64,000 nucleotides of DNA from a bacterium D16-36 (GTDB lineage: Bacteria > Bacillota > Clostridia > Lachnospirales > Lachnospiraceae). Of the stretch, positions 44,642-54,000 are shown piece after piece; positions within the stretch are counted from its first letter, which is position 1; each line of letters begins with the position of its first letter. The DNA is taken from the NCBI GenBank assembly GCA_003611745.1, contig RAYF01000021.1, forward strand, positions 1 to 64,000. The letters are read 5' to 3'. Made by a program: the position numbers and the translations under genes. The notes under the pieces are model-generated. The model was not told where the DNA came from, did not search any database, and saw only the letters and a program-made list of their open reading frames with translations.

Positions 44642-44875
44642 AATAATCCTCCCATACTGCCTTTGGCGGCGCAAATAATTAAGCAAACAAGTTTGCTAAT
44701 TAAAATGAACCCTCTGATGATTGGTAACTAAAGATATTTTATAATGTATACTGTAATCAAACAATAGGATTTGGGGGAGTGGCGCCTTACAATGTGCAAG
44801 AGGTCGGATTTTGTGTTTGAAATGCACGAAATTGATGCACCACTGTGTTATAATATTAGCGAAGGAGGCATGTCA

Positions 44876-45325
44876 ATGAGGGTTGAATGTAAAATTGATG
44901 CAGATTGTAAGGAACCATATGCGGTTCTCCATCTAAGCAGGATGACGCAGACGATTGCAGAAATCATATCTATGCTGGAAAAGGAAGAGACAGACTCTCT
45001 GGTATTGATTGCGGCAAAAGAGAAAAAAACATACTTTATAAAGCCGGAAGATATTGCAATAGTCCGTACGGAAGGCAGGGACATTGTCTGTTATGACAAA
45101 CATAAACATAGATATGTATTAGATAAACCTCTTTATGAATTGGAGAGGATTTTAGATAAAAATTTCGTGCGCATTTCAAAATCATCAATTGTTAATATTA
45201 GGCAGATAAATCATGTAGAGGCTGGGTTAAATGGTACAATGGAGTTGGTATTGAAAAATGGGATTACTGATTATATTTCCAGAAGTTTCCGGAAAGTTTT
45301 CAGGGAAAGGTTGGGTTTAGAATGA
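44876..45325 (+). CDS. LytTR-type DNA-binding regulator
   Basis: A 149-residue protein. A short N-terminal region is followed by a LytTR domain (about 55-149): YFIKPEDIAIVRTEGRDIVCY, FVRISKSSIVNIRQINHVE and ISRSFRKVFRERLGL. The ATG at 44876 follows GGAGGCATGTCA. The extended -10 TGTTATAAT is about 25 bases upstream. Stand-alone LytTR regulators paired with DUF3021 membrane proteins form a recurrent two-gene unit in Firmicutes. The target is probably the divergent ABC exporter and itself. Confidence 0.92.
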   Translation: MRVECKIDADCKEPYAVLHLSRMTQTIAEIISMLEKEETDSLVLIAAKEKKTYFIKPEDIAIVRTEGRDIVCYDKHKHRYVLDKPLYELERILDKNFVRISKSSIVNIRQINHVEAGLNGTMELVLKNGITDYISRSFRKVFRERLGLE

Positions 45326-45783
45326 AACATACTGTAAAGTTGGCAGCTAAATATATTTTATCTGGTATTTCTCTGGGATGTACTTCTTTTGTGATAATGT
45401 GTTTATCGTTCTTTATTGGAGGCGGGGAGGATTTATTTAATTTAATTGTCAGAGATTTTGCAAGGCAGTCTATCGGCGCAATGATTGTGGGAATTGCCTG
45501 CGGCGGAACGGCTGTTATTTATCAATTTAACCGTCCTTCCGGACTTATGAAAGTAATCATACATTTTTGTGTCGGCATGGGTGTTTTTTATCCTACTGCT
45601 GTCTATCTGGGCTGGATTCCCTTTTATCCGGACAGGGTCGGCTACACCATTGGGCAGTTTCTATTTTCATGCGGTATTTTTATGGTAATCTGGTTCTGTT
45701 TTTATCTGTTTAACCGAAATGAAGCAAAAAGGATTAATAAGAGGCTGAGGGAGATGGAACAGGAAAATGCTGGTGGTATTTAA
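45322..45783 (+). CDS. DUF3021 family membrane protein
   Basis: A 153-residue membrane protein with four helices (about 8-28, 45-65, 75-95, 105-130) and a charged C-terminal tail (NRNEAKRINKRLREMEQEN). It matches the DUF3021 type that accompanies LytTR regulators and is thought to hold the regulator at the membrane or inhibit it. It overlaps the regulator stop by four bases (ATGA). The sensed signal is unknown. Confidence 0.85.
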   Translation: MKHTVKLAAKYILSGISLGCTSFVIMCLSFFIGGGEDLFNLIVRDFARQSIGAMIVGIACGGTAVIYQFNRPSGLMKVIIHFCVGMGVFYPTAVYLGWIPFYPDRVGYTIGQFLFSCGIFMVIWFCFYLFNRNEAKRINKRLREMEQENAGGI

Positions 45784-45886
45784 TCGCAGGAAGTTATCAT
45801 TTAGAAAGCGTTCAACTGTAAATAGCAACAGATTAATGTGGAGTAATGAATATGAATAACAAAAATTGATAATAGAGAAAACACAT

Positions 45887-45912
45887 AGAGCCTTGTATCT
45901 CTGCAAGGCTCT
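45887..45912. terminator. Bidirectional terminator hairpin
   Basis: AGAGCCTTG (45887-45895) pairs with CAAGGCTCT (45904-45912) between two convergent genes. The flanks are A-rich on the left and T-rich on the right. Confidence 0.6.
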
Positions 45913-45928
45913 TAATAAATTACTTTTC

Positions 45929-46345
45929 TTACTTCTTACTTCTTAATAATTGATTAACATTTATAGGAGGTAATATTAACGGAGTAACATTAGCATTTGC
46001 CGTATATGAAGAAATCAATGCTCTTACATATGGAAATAGGATTGCAACAGCATTGGGTTTAAAATTCTCTATCTGCTCTTCAGATACATTAGAGATAGAA
46101 AAGAAACCTACAACCTCCATTTCCATACTGAAAGGATATTTTGTTTTGTCTTCGCCATTAAACACATATGTTTCTAATGTAACCTGCATACTCCCATCTT
46201 CTTCATTTACGCAGTAATCTGCATCAACATCAAATTTAATATCAATTGCTTCTTCATTATTATATTGCAAGTTATATTCAAATAACACTTTCTTGACAAT
46301 ATAATTTTCGAACCGCAATACACTTTTTATTTCCTCATTCATCAT
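45929..46345 (-). CDS. SecB-like chaperone of a toxin-antitoxin-chaperone operon
   Basis: A 138-residue SecB-like protein. The strand-rich N terminus (VLRFENYIVKKVLFEYNL) is followed by the C-terminal block NAVAILFPYVRALISSYTAN and the segment VTPLILPPINVNQLL, close to the SecB pattern (LFPYARELIS...LLLPPINF). Gram-positive bacteria generally lack export SecB; stand-alone SecB-like genes there often belong to toxin-antitoxin-chaperone operons. It overlaps the antitoxin stop by four bases. It would fold or protect the antitoxin. Confidence 0.8.
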   Translation of the reverse strand: MMNEEIKSVLRFENYIVKKVLFEYNLQYNNEEAIDIKFDVDADYCVNEEDGSMQVTLETYVFNGEDKTKYPFSMEMEVVGFFSISNVSEEQIENFKPNAVAILFPYVRALISSYTANANVTPLILPPINVNQLLRSKK

Positions 46346-46584
46346 GCCGCCTCATATCTTTTTATTCCATCATTATAATCTGTATATGCCAAAAATGCAG
46401 TATTATTTGCTTTTGCTAATGATGGCACATACGAGCTAAACATTTTTGATTCCTGTCTTATTGCAATTGACTTGGTTGGCAAAATTCTATTAGCACCACA
46501 CTCTAACATCATCTCCGAAAATTTTTCTTCGCTTATGGAATCAAAAAAAGCATTAATTTCTTCTAATTCCTTATTTAAATCCAT
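46342..46584 (-). CDS. Candidate antitoxin of the TAC operon
   Basis: An 80-residue acidic protein (MDLNKELEEINAFFDSISEE), then a middle segment with CGANRILPTKSIAIRQ and a flexible, tyrosine-containing C-terminal tail (AYTDYNDGIKRYEAA). It lies between the toxin (14 bp upstream) and the chaperone (overlap of four bases). This is the order expected of toxin, antitoxin, chaperone. In such systems the antitoxin C terminus is a chaperone-addiction tail. I do not recognise its family; the role is inferred from position. Confidence 0.6.
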   Translation of the reverse strand: MDLNKELEEINAFFDSISEEKFSEMMLECGANRILPTKSIAIRQESKMFSSYVPSLAKANNTAFLAYTDYNDGIKRYEAA

Positions 46585-46598
46585 AGTAAATTCCTCCT

Positions 46599-47252
46599 TT
46601 AATTATTATACATTTTCTTTCTTGGTTTGTATTTTATAAGTTTTCCATTTCCTTTATCATTATAATGTTGTGCGAAAGAAAATTTAGTTATATCATCTTC
46701 TAATATATTTATATCCTTTATATTACTGATTATTCCTTTATTTATCACACAATATTGCACTTCTGGAATATATGCCAGTCTGGTCTTTGCTATTGAAATA
46801 TCATTGTCCTCATGGATAAACAATCCTTTAATTATGTCGTATTTGGTGTTGTACTTCATATTCCTAAACATAAAATTCAATACGGCACCATCTACTATTT
46901 CTAAGTTTGCGTACTTATTTTTCTCTAGACTCCTTCGTAGAACTTCATCAAATAGTCTTTTATAACTACTTTTAGTTAAATCAAATATTCGTTCAGGCTT
47001 AACATTTATATCTGCTGACAAAACAACATACTTATTAATTATATTAGACATTTTGGGTATACATTGTGGATATTTTTTACTATATGATATATATATCCAC
47101 CTAAAGGCATAATCTATTTCCTCATAAAAATATATCCCATCCCCAAGCCAATGTTCATTTCCTAGACTTCGATGAAAACTTTTCGATGCTATTATTTTTT
47201 GTCCGTAGCTCCGTTCTGTTCCATGATATAATGTTATCATTTTGTCCAACAT
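46599..47252 (-). CDS. ADP-ribosyltransferase-like toxin of the TAC operon
   Basis: A 217-residue protein. The N-terminal part has MITLYHGTERSYGQKII, SFHRSLGNEHWLGDGIYFYEE and YAFRWIYIS. HGT, then LGxGIYFYE, matches the NAD-binding pocket of ART/PARP-like proteins such as DUF3990 (H-Y-E type). The remainder is basic and ends in KPRKKM. As first gene of the operon it is the likely toxin; in CmdTAC the equivalent toxin ADP-ribosylates mRNA. An extended -10 (TGTTATACT) lies upstream at about 47345-47335. Confidence 0.75.
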   Translation of the reverse strand: MLDKMITLYHGTERSYGQKIIASKSFHRSLGNEHWLGDGIYFYEEIDYAFRWIYISYSKKYPQCIPKMSNIINKYVVLSADINVKPERIFDLTKSSYKRLFDEVLRRSLEKNKYANLEIVDGAVLNFMFRNMKYNTKYDIIKGLFIHEDNDISIAKTRLAYIPEVQYCVINKGIISNIKDINILEDDITKFSFAQHYNDKGNGKLIKYKPRKKMYNN

Positions 47253-47502
47253 CCCTATGTATATTCTCTGTACTTAATTTATGTATGCAACAATTTATAA
47301 TTAGATGTCCTACTAATATAGAAATTGTTCTAATACAGTATAACACACCTTGTCAAGTCTTTTGTTAAATTTCTATTACATTTTATGGTTATTGTCAAAT
47401 TGTAGGAATAAGGTACAATAATTAATGTCTGCTGATTAGGTTTTAAACTATTGATTTTACTCCGTGGTGGCAATGCATTTGTAATTTGGCTTTGCGGGGG
47501 AT

Positions 47503-48381
47503 TTATTCAAGAAAACGTCCCTGTAAACTTTCAAGCATTTTTTCTGCAATGGGAGTGAACACTTGATGTTTTTTCCAGATTAAATACAGTTTTGTCTCGA
47601 GCTTAGGCGTCAGCGGGCGGAATGTCAAGCCGCTGCCTGAGCTAGTATTAATCAGATGTTTAAAGGTGAGAAGATATCCCAGCCCCTCTTTCACAAATAA
47701 GGAACCATTGTAGGAGAGGCGGAAGGAACCTTCCAGATGCAGATTGTTTATCTGCTCCCCGCACCATCTGGGAATGTCATGGTTCCAACCCTGTTCTGAG
47801 CAGAATAAAGGAAGCCCGGCCAAATCATCGGCGGAGACTGCCTGTTTTTTGGCAAGGGGGCAGCCTTCCGGCATGATGACGCCCCATATATCTGCTTTGG
47901 GAAATGTCAGATAATGGTATTTATTTGTGTTTGGTTCCTCAGCCAGCACAGCAAAGTCAATAACGCCTTTATCCAGTTTTTCTGTAACTTGTTCCGTGTC
48001 TCCGCTGGTGATGTGATACCGTAAACCGGGGTAGGAATTTTTAAATGATTTAATTTCAGCGGCGAGATACCGAATTTGATAGGATTCAGCTAATCCAAAG
48101 TAGACCTCACCGCCTAATATATCGTCTAGAGTGAGAAATTCCGCCTGAATTTTATCTGCCATTGAAACAAGATCCTGTGCGCGTTTGCGTAGCAGTACGC
48201 CTTCCTCTGTCAGTTCAATATGGAAACTGTGCCTGACAAATAGTTTCTTCCCCAGTTCATCTTCTAGTGATTTCAATGATTTTGAAAGCGTAGGCTGCGT
48301 GACGTGGAGAAATTCTGCTGCGCGGGTCATATTTTCTTCTCTTGCCACTGCTAAGAAATACCGCATTGTCCTTAATTCCAT
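47503..48381 (-). CDS. LysR family transcriptional regulator
   Basis: A 292-residue LysR protein. The winged HTH has MRYFLAVAREENMTRAAEFL and HVTQPTLSKSLKSLEDELG (about 6-42), and the substrate-binding domain spans about 90-290 (VYFGLAESYQIRYLAAEI). The gene is divergent from the hydrolase at 48501, the classic LysR arrangement, with a shared 119-bp control region. The effector is unknown. AAAGGGG precedes the ATG. Confidence 0.95.
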   Translation of the reverse strand: MELRTMRYFLAVAREENMTRAAEFLHVTQPTLSKSLKSLEDELGKKLFVRHSFHIELTEEGVLLRKRAQDLVSMADKIQAEFLTLDDILGGEVYFGLAESYQIRYLAAEIKSFKNSYPGLRYHITSGDTEQVTEKLDKGVIDFAVLAEEPNTNKYHYLTFPKADIWGVIMPEGCPLAKKQAVSADDLAGLPLFCSEQGWNHDIPRWCGEQINNLHLEGSFRLSYNGSLFVKEGLGYLLTFKHLINTSSGSGLTFRPLTPKLETKLYLIWKKHQVFTPIAEKMLESLQGRFLE

Positions 48382-48500
48382 CTATATATCCCCTTTTGTA
48401 ATATTCTAAAAATTCATATCATGATATAAATTATAGCTATTAGTAAAAAAGAGGTCAAGCGTTTATAATAAAATTACAATAGGAAGGATGGTGATGTAAA

Positions 48501-49481
48501 ATGGTAGAGACTATGAAATTGATATTGACAGAGGAATGGGATAAAACATTCCCAAAAAGCGATAAGGTAAATCACAGAAAGGTAACATTTCATAACCGTT
48601 ATGGAATCACTTTGGCGGCAGATTTATATGAGCCGATGGGTGCAGAGGGCAGGCTGGCAGCGATTGCTGTGTGCGGTCCATTTGGCGCAGTTAAGGAACA
48701 GGCGGCTGGGCTGTATGCACAGGCAATGGCAGAGCGCGGTTTTCTCACGATAGCGTTTGACCCGTCATTTACAGGGGAGAGTGGCGGAATGCCCCGTTAT
48801 ATGGCATCACCGGATATCAATACAGAGGATTTTCAGGCAGCTGTGGACTTCCTTTCCGTGCAGGAAAATGTGGATGCAGAAAAAATCGGTATCATCGGTA
48901 TCTGTGGGTGGGGCGGCATGGCATTAAATGTGGCAGCATTGGATACCCGAATCAAGGCAACGGTTGCATCTACCATGTATGATATGAGCCGTGTTAATGC
49001 TAACGGGTATTTTGATGAAAACGATAATGCATCTGACCGGTACGAGGCCCGCAAGGCACTGAATATCCAGCGCACCGTGGATTATAAAAACGGCAGTTAT
49101 GAGCTGGGAGGCGGAGTAGTGGATCCGCTGCCAGAGGATGCTCCGTTTTTTGTCAAGGATTACTATGACTTTTATAAAACATCCCGCGGCTATCATGTCC
49201 GGTCCCTCAACTCCAATGGAGGCTGGAATAAGATTGGCTGCATGTCTTTTCTGAATCAGCCGATTCTTTGTTACAGTGAGGAAATCCAAAGTGCTGTTTT
49301 GGTAATGCATGGGGAAAAAGCCCATTCCTGCTATTTTAGTAAAGATGCCTTTCAGAAACTGCAGGGTGATAATAAGGAACTGTTATTGATTCCAGATGCA
49401 GTGCACACTGACCTTTATGACAAGACAGATGTCATTCCGTTCGATAAATTGGAACAGTTTTTTCAGGACAATCTGAAGTAA
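48501..49481 (+). CDS. Alpha/beta hydrolase, dienelactone-hydrolase-like
   Basis: A 326-residue hydrolase. The nucleophile elbow is IGIIGICGWGGMALN (about 129-143), with Cys in the nucleophile position (GxCxG), as in dienelactone hydrolases. The acid and His come from later segments (LVMHGEKAHSCYF and IPDAVHTDLYDK). The N-terminal part has VTFHNRYGITLAADLYEP. It belongs to the YcjY-like group of uncharacterised hydrolases. It is divergent from a LysR regulator that probably controls it. Confidence 0.88.
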   Translation: MVETMKLILTEEWDKTFPKSDKVNHRKVTFHNRYGITLAADLYEPMGAEGRLAAIAVCGPFGAVKEQAAGLYAQAMAERGFLTIAFDPSFTGESGGMPRYMASPDINTEDFQAAVDFLSVQENVDAEKIGIIGICGWGGMALNVAALDTRIKATVASTMYDMSRVNANGYFDENDNASDRYEARKALNIQRTVDYKNGSYELGGGVVDPLPEDAPFFVKDYYDFYKTSRGYHVRSLNSNGGWNKIGCMSFLNQPILCYSEEIQSAVLVMHGEKAHSCYFSKDAFQKLQGDNKELLLIPDAVHTDLYDKTDVIPFDKLEQFFQDNLK

Positions 49482-49503
49482 ATGAGGTTAGGAGGAAAAG
49501 TCT

Positions 49504-50844
49504 ATGGCTAAAAAAAAGGGTGTAATTTGGATATATCTGGTGCTGGCATTCATGCTGATTACAGGATTGGCGGCCTTGGCAGTCAATGTAAATGCTGTAA
49601 GCAAGCCAGATAAGAATAGCAGCAAACAGGTATATCCAAAACATAAACCTTATGGAAAAGGAATTGGGGCAAAACCGGGGAGGGTTGTCTGGAGCCACAA
49701 CTCTAAGTCCGTAAACTGGAATGGGAAAGGATACTGGTGGAAAACAGGGCACTTTAATGAAAAAGTTATTTCAAAGATGTTTCAGAATAGTATTGCATCT
49801 CTGGGAGGCACAAGCAAGGCAAAAACAGGCTGGCAGAAATTATTTCAGGCACAAAATAAGAGGCTTGGAAAGGGAAAACGGAAATATAGGAAGGGTGAGA
49901 AAATAGCGATTAAAGCCAACATTAATGGTTCGGGTGTTTTTGATGATGATAATAGCGGCGAGACAAAAATGAGCTATACTAACCCGGTTCTGTTAAAGGT
50001 TCTGCTGACTTCACTTGTAAAGGATGCAGGCGTGGCACCGTCTGATATTACCGTTTATGATGTATCCCGGATTTTTCCTATTTATATGATTAGGATGTGT
50101 ACACAGGGGGAATTAAGGGGCGTCCATTTTGTGGGAAGAAATAACGGTGTGGCTGATAAGAAGAAGCCGATTAACTGGTCCTACTCATTCCGTGGTGCAG
50201 TGAATTACCTGCCAACCTGCGTGACGGGGGCAAAGTATATTATAAATTTTGCCAATCTGAAGGGACATAGTTATGGAATTACTCTTTGCGGAAAAAATCA
50301 TTTTGGATCGTTTATTAATGGAAATGAAATGCGCCCGCCGGAGGGGGCGAACCTACATCAGTTCCTTACAATGGATAAGATGAAGGTCTACAGTCCTCTT
50401 GTGGATTTGATGGCAAATTATGAATTGGGGAATAAGACAGTTCTTTATATGCTTGACGCCCTTATCTGTGCTCCGTCTGAGGGGGATGATATTACAGGAA
50501 GTAATTCAAAATGGAAACAGAGCCCATTCAATGGGGATTATACTTCCAGTATTTTTGTCTCACAGGATCCGGTGGCGATTGATTCTGTTGGTGCGGATTT
50601 CTTAATGAACGAGCCAGCAGTAACGAATAACAATAGCAGCCCGAAAAACAATGCTACTGTAGAAAATTATCTGCATGAGGCAGCACTGGTAAAGAAAGCA
50701 CCATCTGGCAATATATATAGAAATGGCAATGGCAAAAAAGTAACAAATCTAGGTGTTCATGAACACTGGAACAATCCGGTTAGTAAAAAATATAGCCGCA
50801 ATCTCGGAAAGAAAGAAGGAATTGAATTAGTGAAGGTTTCTTAG
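49504..50844 (+). CDS. DUF362 domain protein with signal anchor
   Basis: A 446-residue exported protein. The N-terminal helix VIWIYLVLAFMLITGLAALA (about 8-27) is a signal anchor, followed by a Lys-rich stretch and a DUF362 domain (IAIKANINGSG; NPVLLKVLLTSLVKDAG; NFANLKGHSYGITLCGKNHFG; SQDPVAIDSVGADFL). There is no Cys-rich ferredoxin domain. DUF362 proteins have no firmly known role. It starts 22 bp after the hydrolase with AGGAGG, so the two are in one operon. Confidence 0.85.
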   Translation: MAKKKGVIWIYLVLAFMLITGLAALAVNVNAVSKPDKNSSKQVYPKHKPYGKGIGAKPGRVVWSHNSKSVNWNGKGYWWKTGHFNEKVISKMFQNSIASLGGTSKAKTGWQKLFQAQNKRLGKGKRKYRKGEKIAIKANINGSGVFDDDNSGETKMSYTNPVLLKVLLTSLVKDAGVAPSDITVYDVSRIFPIYMIRMCTQGELRGVHFVGRNNGVADKKKPINWSYSFRGAVNYLPTCVTGAKYIINFANLKGHSYGITLCGKNHFGSFINGNEMRPPEGANLHQFLTMDKMKVYSPLVDLMANYELGNKTVLYMLDALICAPSEGDDITGSNSKWKQSPFNGDYTSSIFVSQDPVAIDSVGADFLMNEPAVTNNNSSPKNNATVENYLHEAALVKKAPSGNIYRNGNGKKVTNLGVHEHWNNPVSKKYSRNLGKKEGIELVKVS

Positions 50845-50895
50845 AAGCCTAATATATAATAAAGGTAGCTGATTGACTGTAAAGATAATCGCTAC

Positions 50896-51478
50896 CTAGA
50901 GCGTGTTTGACTTAAGGTTAAGGTTCTGTAAAAAGCGGCAGAATATCCGTTCTCTGTCTTTTGCAGTTTCAAAATACGGCAGGCCGTATTTCTGGCATTG
51001 CTCTTTTATATAGATACTCTGCTCCACGATATAAACTGCGCCCTCCTGAAGTTCTTCATCCGATTTGTAAAAGGTATAATCTTTTTCCGTGTCATACTTT
51101 TTTTGTATTGCGAACCGTTCTTCCGGCGTCACGTCCGATGTAATAAAATAGAAAATTTCACAGTCCGCCCCATGAATATATTTCATATAATCTTCTGGCA
51201 AAAGCTGATATATATCCAACACCATGCCAGGTTTAAATTCGTTGTATTCGCCACTCTCCAACATCGCCCGGATAAAGGGTGCCATTTTACCGCTTATCAG
51301 GCGTAATGTATCCATAGAGGATAACCCAGAATATGTATTCACTCCTGTTTCGGGGAAACATTTCTCAAATCCTGCTATAATTGAATCCATGCTGATACCC
51401 ATAATGCGTTGCCAGCCGGTGAGAAATTGTGCTTTTTCCGGCTCTTGGAACACCTGCAATAATAATATTGTTTTTCAT
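50896..51478 (-). pseudogene. Frameshifted P-loop kinase-like gene
   Basis: The start ATG at 51478 (GGAGGATTATAAG before it) encodes MKNNIIIAGVPRAGKSTISH, a clean Walker A, then stops after 37 residues. The rest of the protein continues in another frame (ISMDSIIAGFEKCFPETGVN, about 175 residues to LNLNLKSNTL). The break is near 51385-51405. The single copy of TATCAGCA there would restore the frame if doubled, so an 8-bp deletion between direct repeats is a simple explanation. The intact gene would be a small nucleotide or shikimate-kinase-like ATPase of about 195 residues. Confidence 0.75.
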
Positions 51479-51630
51479 CTTATAATCCTCCATATCCGGA
51501 AAATATTATAACACAAAACAAATGCAAATTAAATTGTTTGAATTAGTGAAAAAATATTGTGCTTCTATCACTGAAATGTGTTAATATTTATTATATATGA
51601 TTTTATCCATATACCAGAGGAGGAACTACA

Positions 51631-51836
51631 ATGGCAAACAGGCTGGAACTGACGTGGTATGGGAAGGACGATTCATCAGAGAAGAGCCGATTGTTCCCAA
51701 AGAAGCACTGGAACATTGGGGAGAGGAAATTTTTCAGGAGGAAATACCCTGTTATGTTGTATATGGGATATATCGGAAATGTAGTAGTTATTATGAGAGT
51801 AGGGGCACAGGAGAATATAGCAAAGGAAAGATGTAA
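51631..51836 (+). pseudogene. DNA methyltransferase N-terminal relic
   Basis: Reading from 51631, MANRLELTWYGKDDSSEKS matches the opening of type III-like or related site-specific DNA methyltransferases. The frame then loses similarity. A second frame ending at 51836 carries SSYYESRGTGEYSKGK, which looks like a genuine protein end. Both pieces are under 80 residues, so this is a collapsed modification gene lying upstream of the SIR2 relic. Confidence 0.5.
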
Positions 51837-51839
51837 GCA

Positions 51840-52737
51840 ATGGAAAATGAAAAAAACATACTATATTACAAAGGGAAAAAGGAAATAAAAGTTGATACAG
51901 ATTTTATCAAAAGTGAAATGGCACAGTTTCTTCAATTGGATAATTTGAATTTTTTGATTGGAGCAGGCTGTTCTAGCCATATTGTTGATGACAAAGAATT
52001 AGGAATTCCGGGAATGGCGAGTTTATATAGTGGCTTTTTTAAAACATACCCAGATTTTGATATAGCTGGACAAATGGCACAACCCATATTTAATGGGAAT
52101 TTGGAAAAAATGCTTGAAACCATGGGAGCTATTTCTGTGGCTAATCGCGTGAGTACAATTGATGGGGATATAGAGAATAAAATATGCGTATGTAGAGGAT
52201 ATGAATCTGTCAAAAAATATATGGGAGAGAGTTCCCAATTTTTACAATTTATATAAGATACATGGATCAATTACATGGGTGAAAAATGATGAACAGATAA
52301 AGGAAATTGATTATAACCATATTGATACAAAAGATACAGTTATGATTTATCCAACACCACTTAAAGACAGAACTACATTGATGACTCCTTATTCGGATTT
52401 GTTTAGAGCAATGGAAACAGCAATGTTACGAAAAAATAGTGTTTTGATAACTTTAGGTTACAGCCTTGCAGATGATCACATTAATAGATTAATTTTAAAT
52501 TCATTAGCGGTTCCGACATTTAAATTAGTTGTGTTTGGAAAAAGTGATGCAATACAAAAATTAATAGATATGGATGATGCACGAATTATAGTTGTAAATT
52601 CGGATGATAAGATTCATTATTTCAAGAATTTTGTTGAAAGGGCTATGCCAGATGTACAAGAAGATGTACAGGAACAGATTGATTTGCCTACTGTCTCAAA
52701 GATAATAAAGGCATTCGAGGGGGAAAAGAATGAGTAG
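51840..52737 (+). pseudogene. SIR2-like defence gene, broken
   Basis: The first part (51840-52170) has LDNLNFLIGAGCSSHIVDD, the SIR2 NAD-binding loop (GAGCS), and continues to GDIENKI. After a break near 52170 the frame changes to one that reads NFYNLYKIHGSITWVKND, with the catalytic-His-type HGS, and SVLITLGYSLADDHINRLIL. Together they have both ends of a SIR2 protein of the SIR2-HerA antiphage type, but at least 100 residues of the middle are missing and the frames do not join. The 3' end overlaps the HerA relic by eight bases. Confidence 0.75.
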
Positions 52738-53958
52738 TCGAGAAATTGGTAAAATAACATCTATAGGTATTCATGGAATTATAGCTGATATTAATGATGA
52801 TTTGGGAAATTATATAAATACTATGGATGGGATATATTTTGTTGGAGAAGTTGGCTCTTATGTTTCGGTTTATGAAATGGGAAGGACGATAATTGCGGAA
52901 ATTACCGGTATTGAAACGTGCCATTGAAATCGCTAAAGTGTTTTATAATAGTCAGGAGCAAGATAATGAATTAAAAAACCATATTTTGGCTTCGACATTA
53001 ATGGGTATAATTAATAGTTCTGATACGTCTCCTTCTAAAGCAGATAAGATGAAAGCAATCATATCACATTTTGGAACACAGGAAATTGGTATGGATTCTG
53101 TTATACAGGGGAAAAGATTAAGGCAGGCAATTACCATAAGCTATGGGCAGATGCCAGATGAAGAATTGGTTATAAATTATTTAACTAGATATATAAAGCC
53201 CAATCTTTTACAAAATAAGATATCTGGAAAAATGGTACCATATAGTTTGGAGGAATTTGGACTAGCAGTTGAATTTGCCACATTATATGAGGGAAGTATT
53301 AGTTCGCAAAGAATATACTGCAACATTAATGACTAGGTTACAAACTATACAAGAAGGAATACAAGGGAAATTTTTTTCTAAAACGGAGTATACAAGTATA
53401 GATAAGTATATAGATAGTATGTTAGGAGAAACTCAAATTGTAGATATTGATATTAGCATGTTGGATGATGTTTCGGAAGAGGTGGTTACAAAAGTGCTTG
53501 CGAAGTTATTATTAGATTATTTAAAGAGACGTGTTAATAAAGCGGAAATGCCTATAAATTTTATTATAGAAGAAGCACACAGATTTGTTAAGAATGAAAC
53601 AAACTATGGTGCTGTAGGATACAATATTTTTGAAAGAATTGCAAAAGAGGGGCGGAAGGATGGTATGCTGATGGGAATTTCATCACAGCGTCCTAGTGAA
53701 TTGTCAAAAACGGTAGTATCACAGTGTAGTAATTTTATAATTCATCGTGTGCAGAATCCAGATGATTTGCAATACATTTCAAAGATGGTTCCATCTATCA
53801 ATCAGAATATGATTGATAGATTAACATATCTACAAACAGGTCATGCTTTGGTTTTTGGCAGTGCAATTAATTTACCTGCGTTGACAAAATTTGAGCAGGC
53901 GAGCCCTAAAACAGATAGTGATAACGCTAAAATTTCAGAGAAATGGTATGTTGATTAG
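52730..53958 (+). pseudogene. HerA-like ATPase gene, broken
   Basis: Three pieces in different frames. 52730-52927 is the N-terminal barrel (REIGKITSIGIHGIIAD...FVGEVGSYV). 52893-53336 is a middle helical region. 53269-53958 is the C-terminal ATPase half with Walker B in INFIIEEAHRFVKNE and GMLMGISSQRPSELSKTV. The Walker A segment (GxTGSGKS) that should follow the barrel is deleted. A one-base frameshift near 53300 separates the last two pieces. With the SIR2 relic it was once a SIR2-HerA defence pair; it cannot be active now. Confidence 0.75.
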
Positions 53959-54000
53959 AGTTCCGTAAAATAACAGCAGGAGTTAAGTGGAGGTGTTTGC

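Noticed and set aside
53945-53975. Segment CCGTAAAATAACA resembling the MITE end
   Set aside because: Only about 13 bases match and there is no second end or target duplication; likely chance or too decayed to call.
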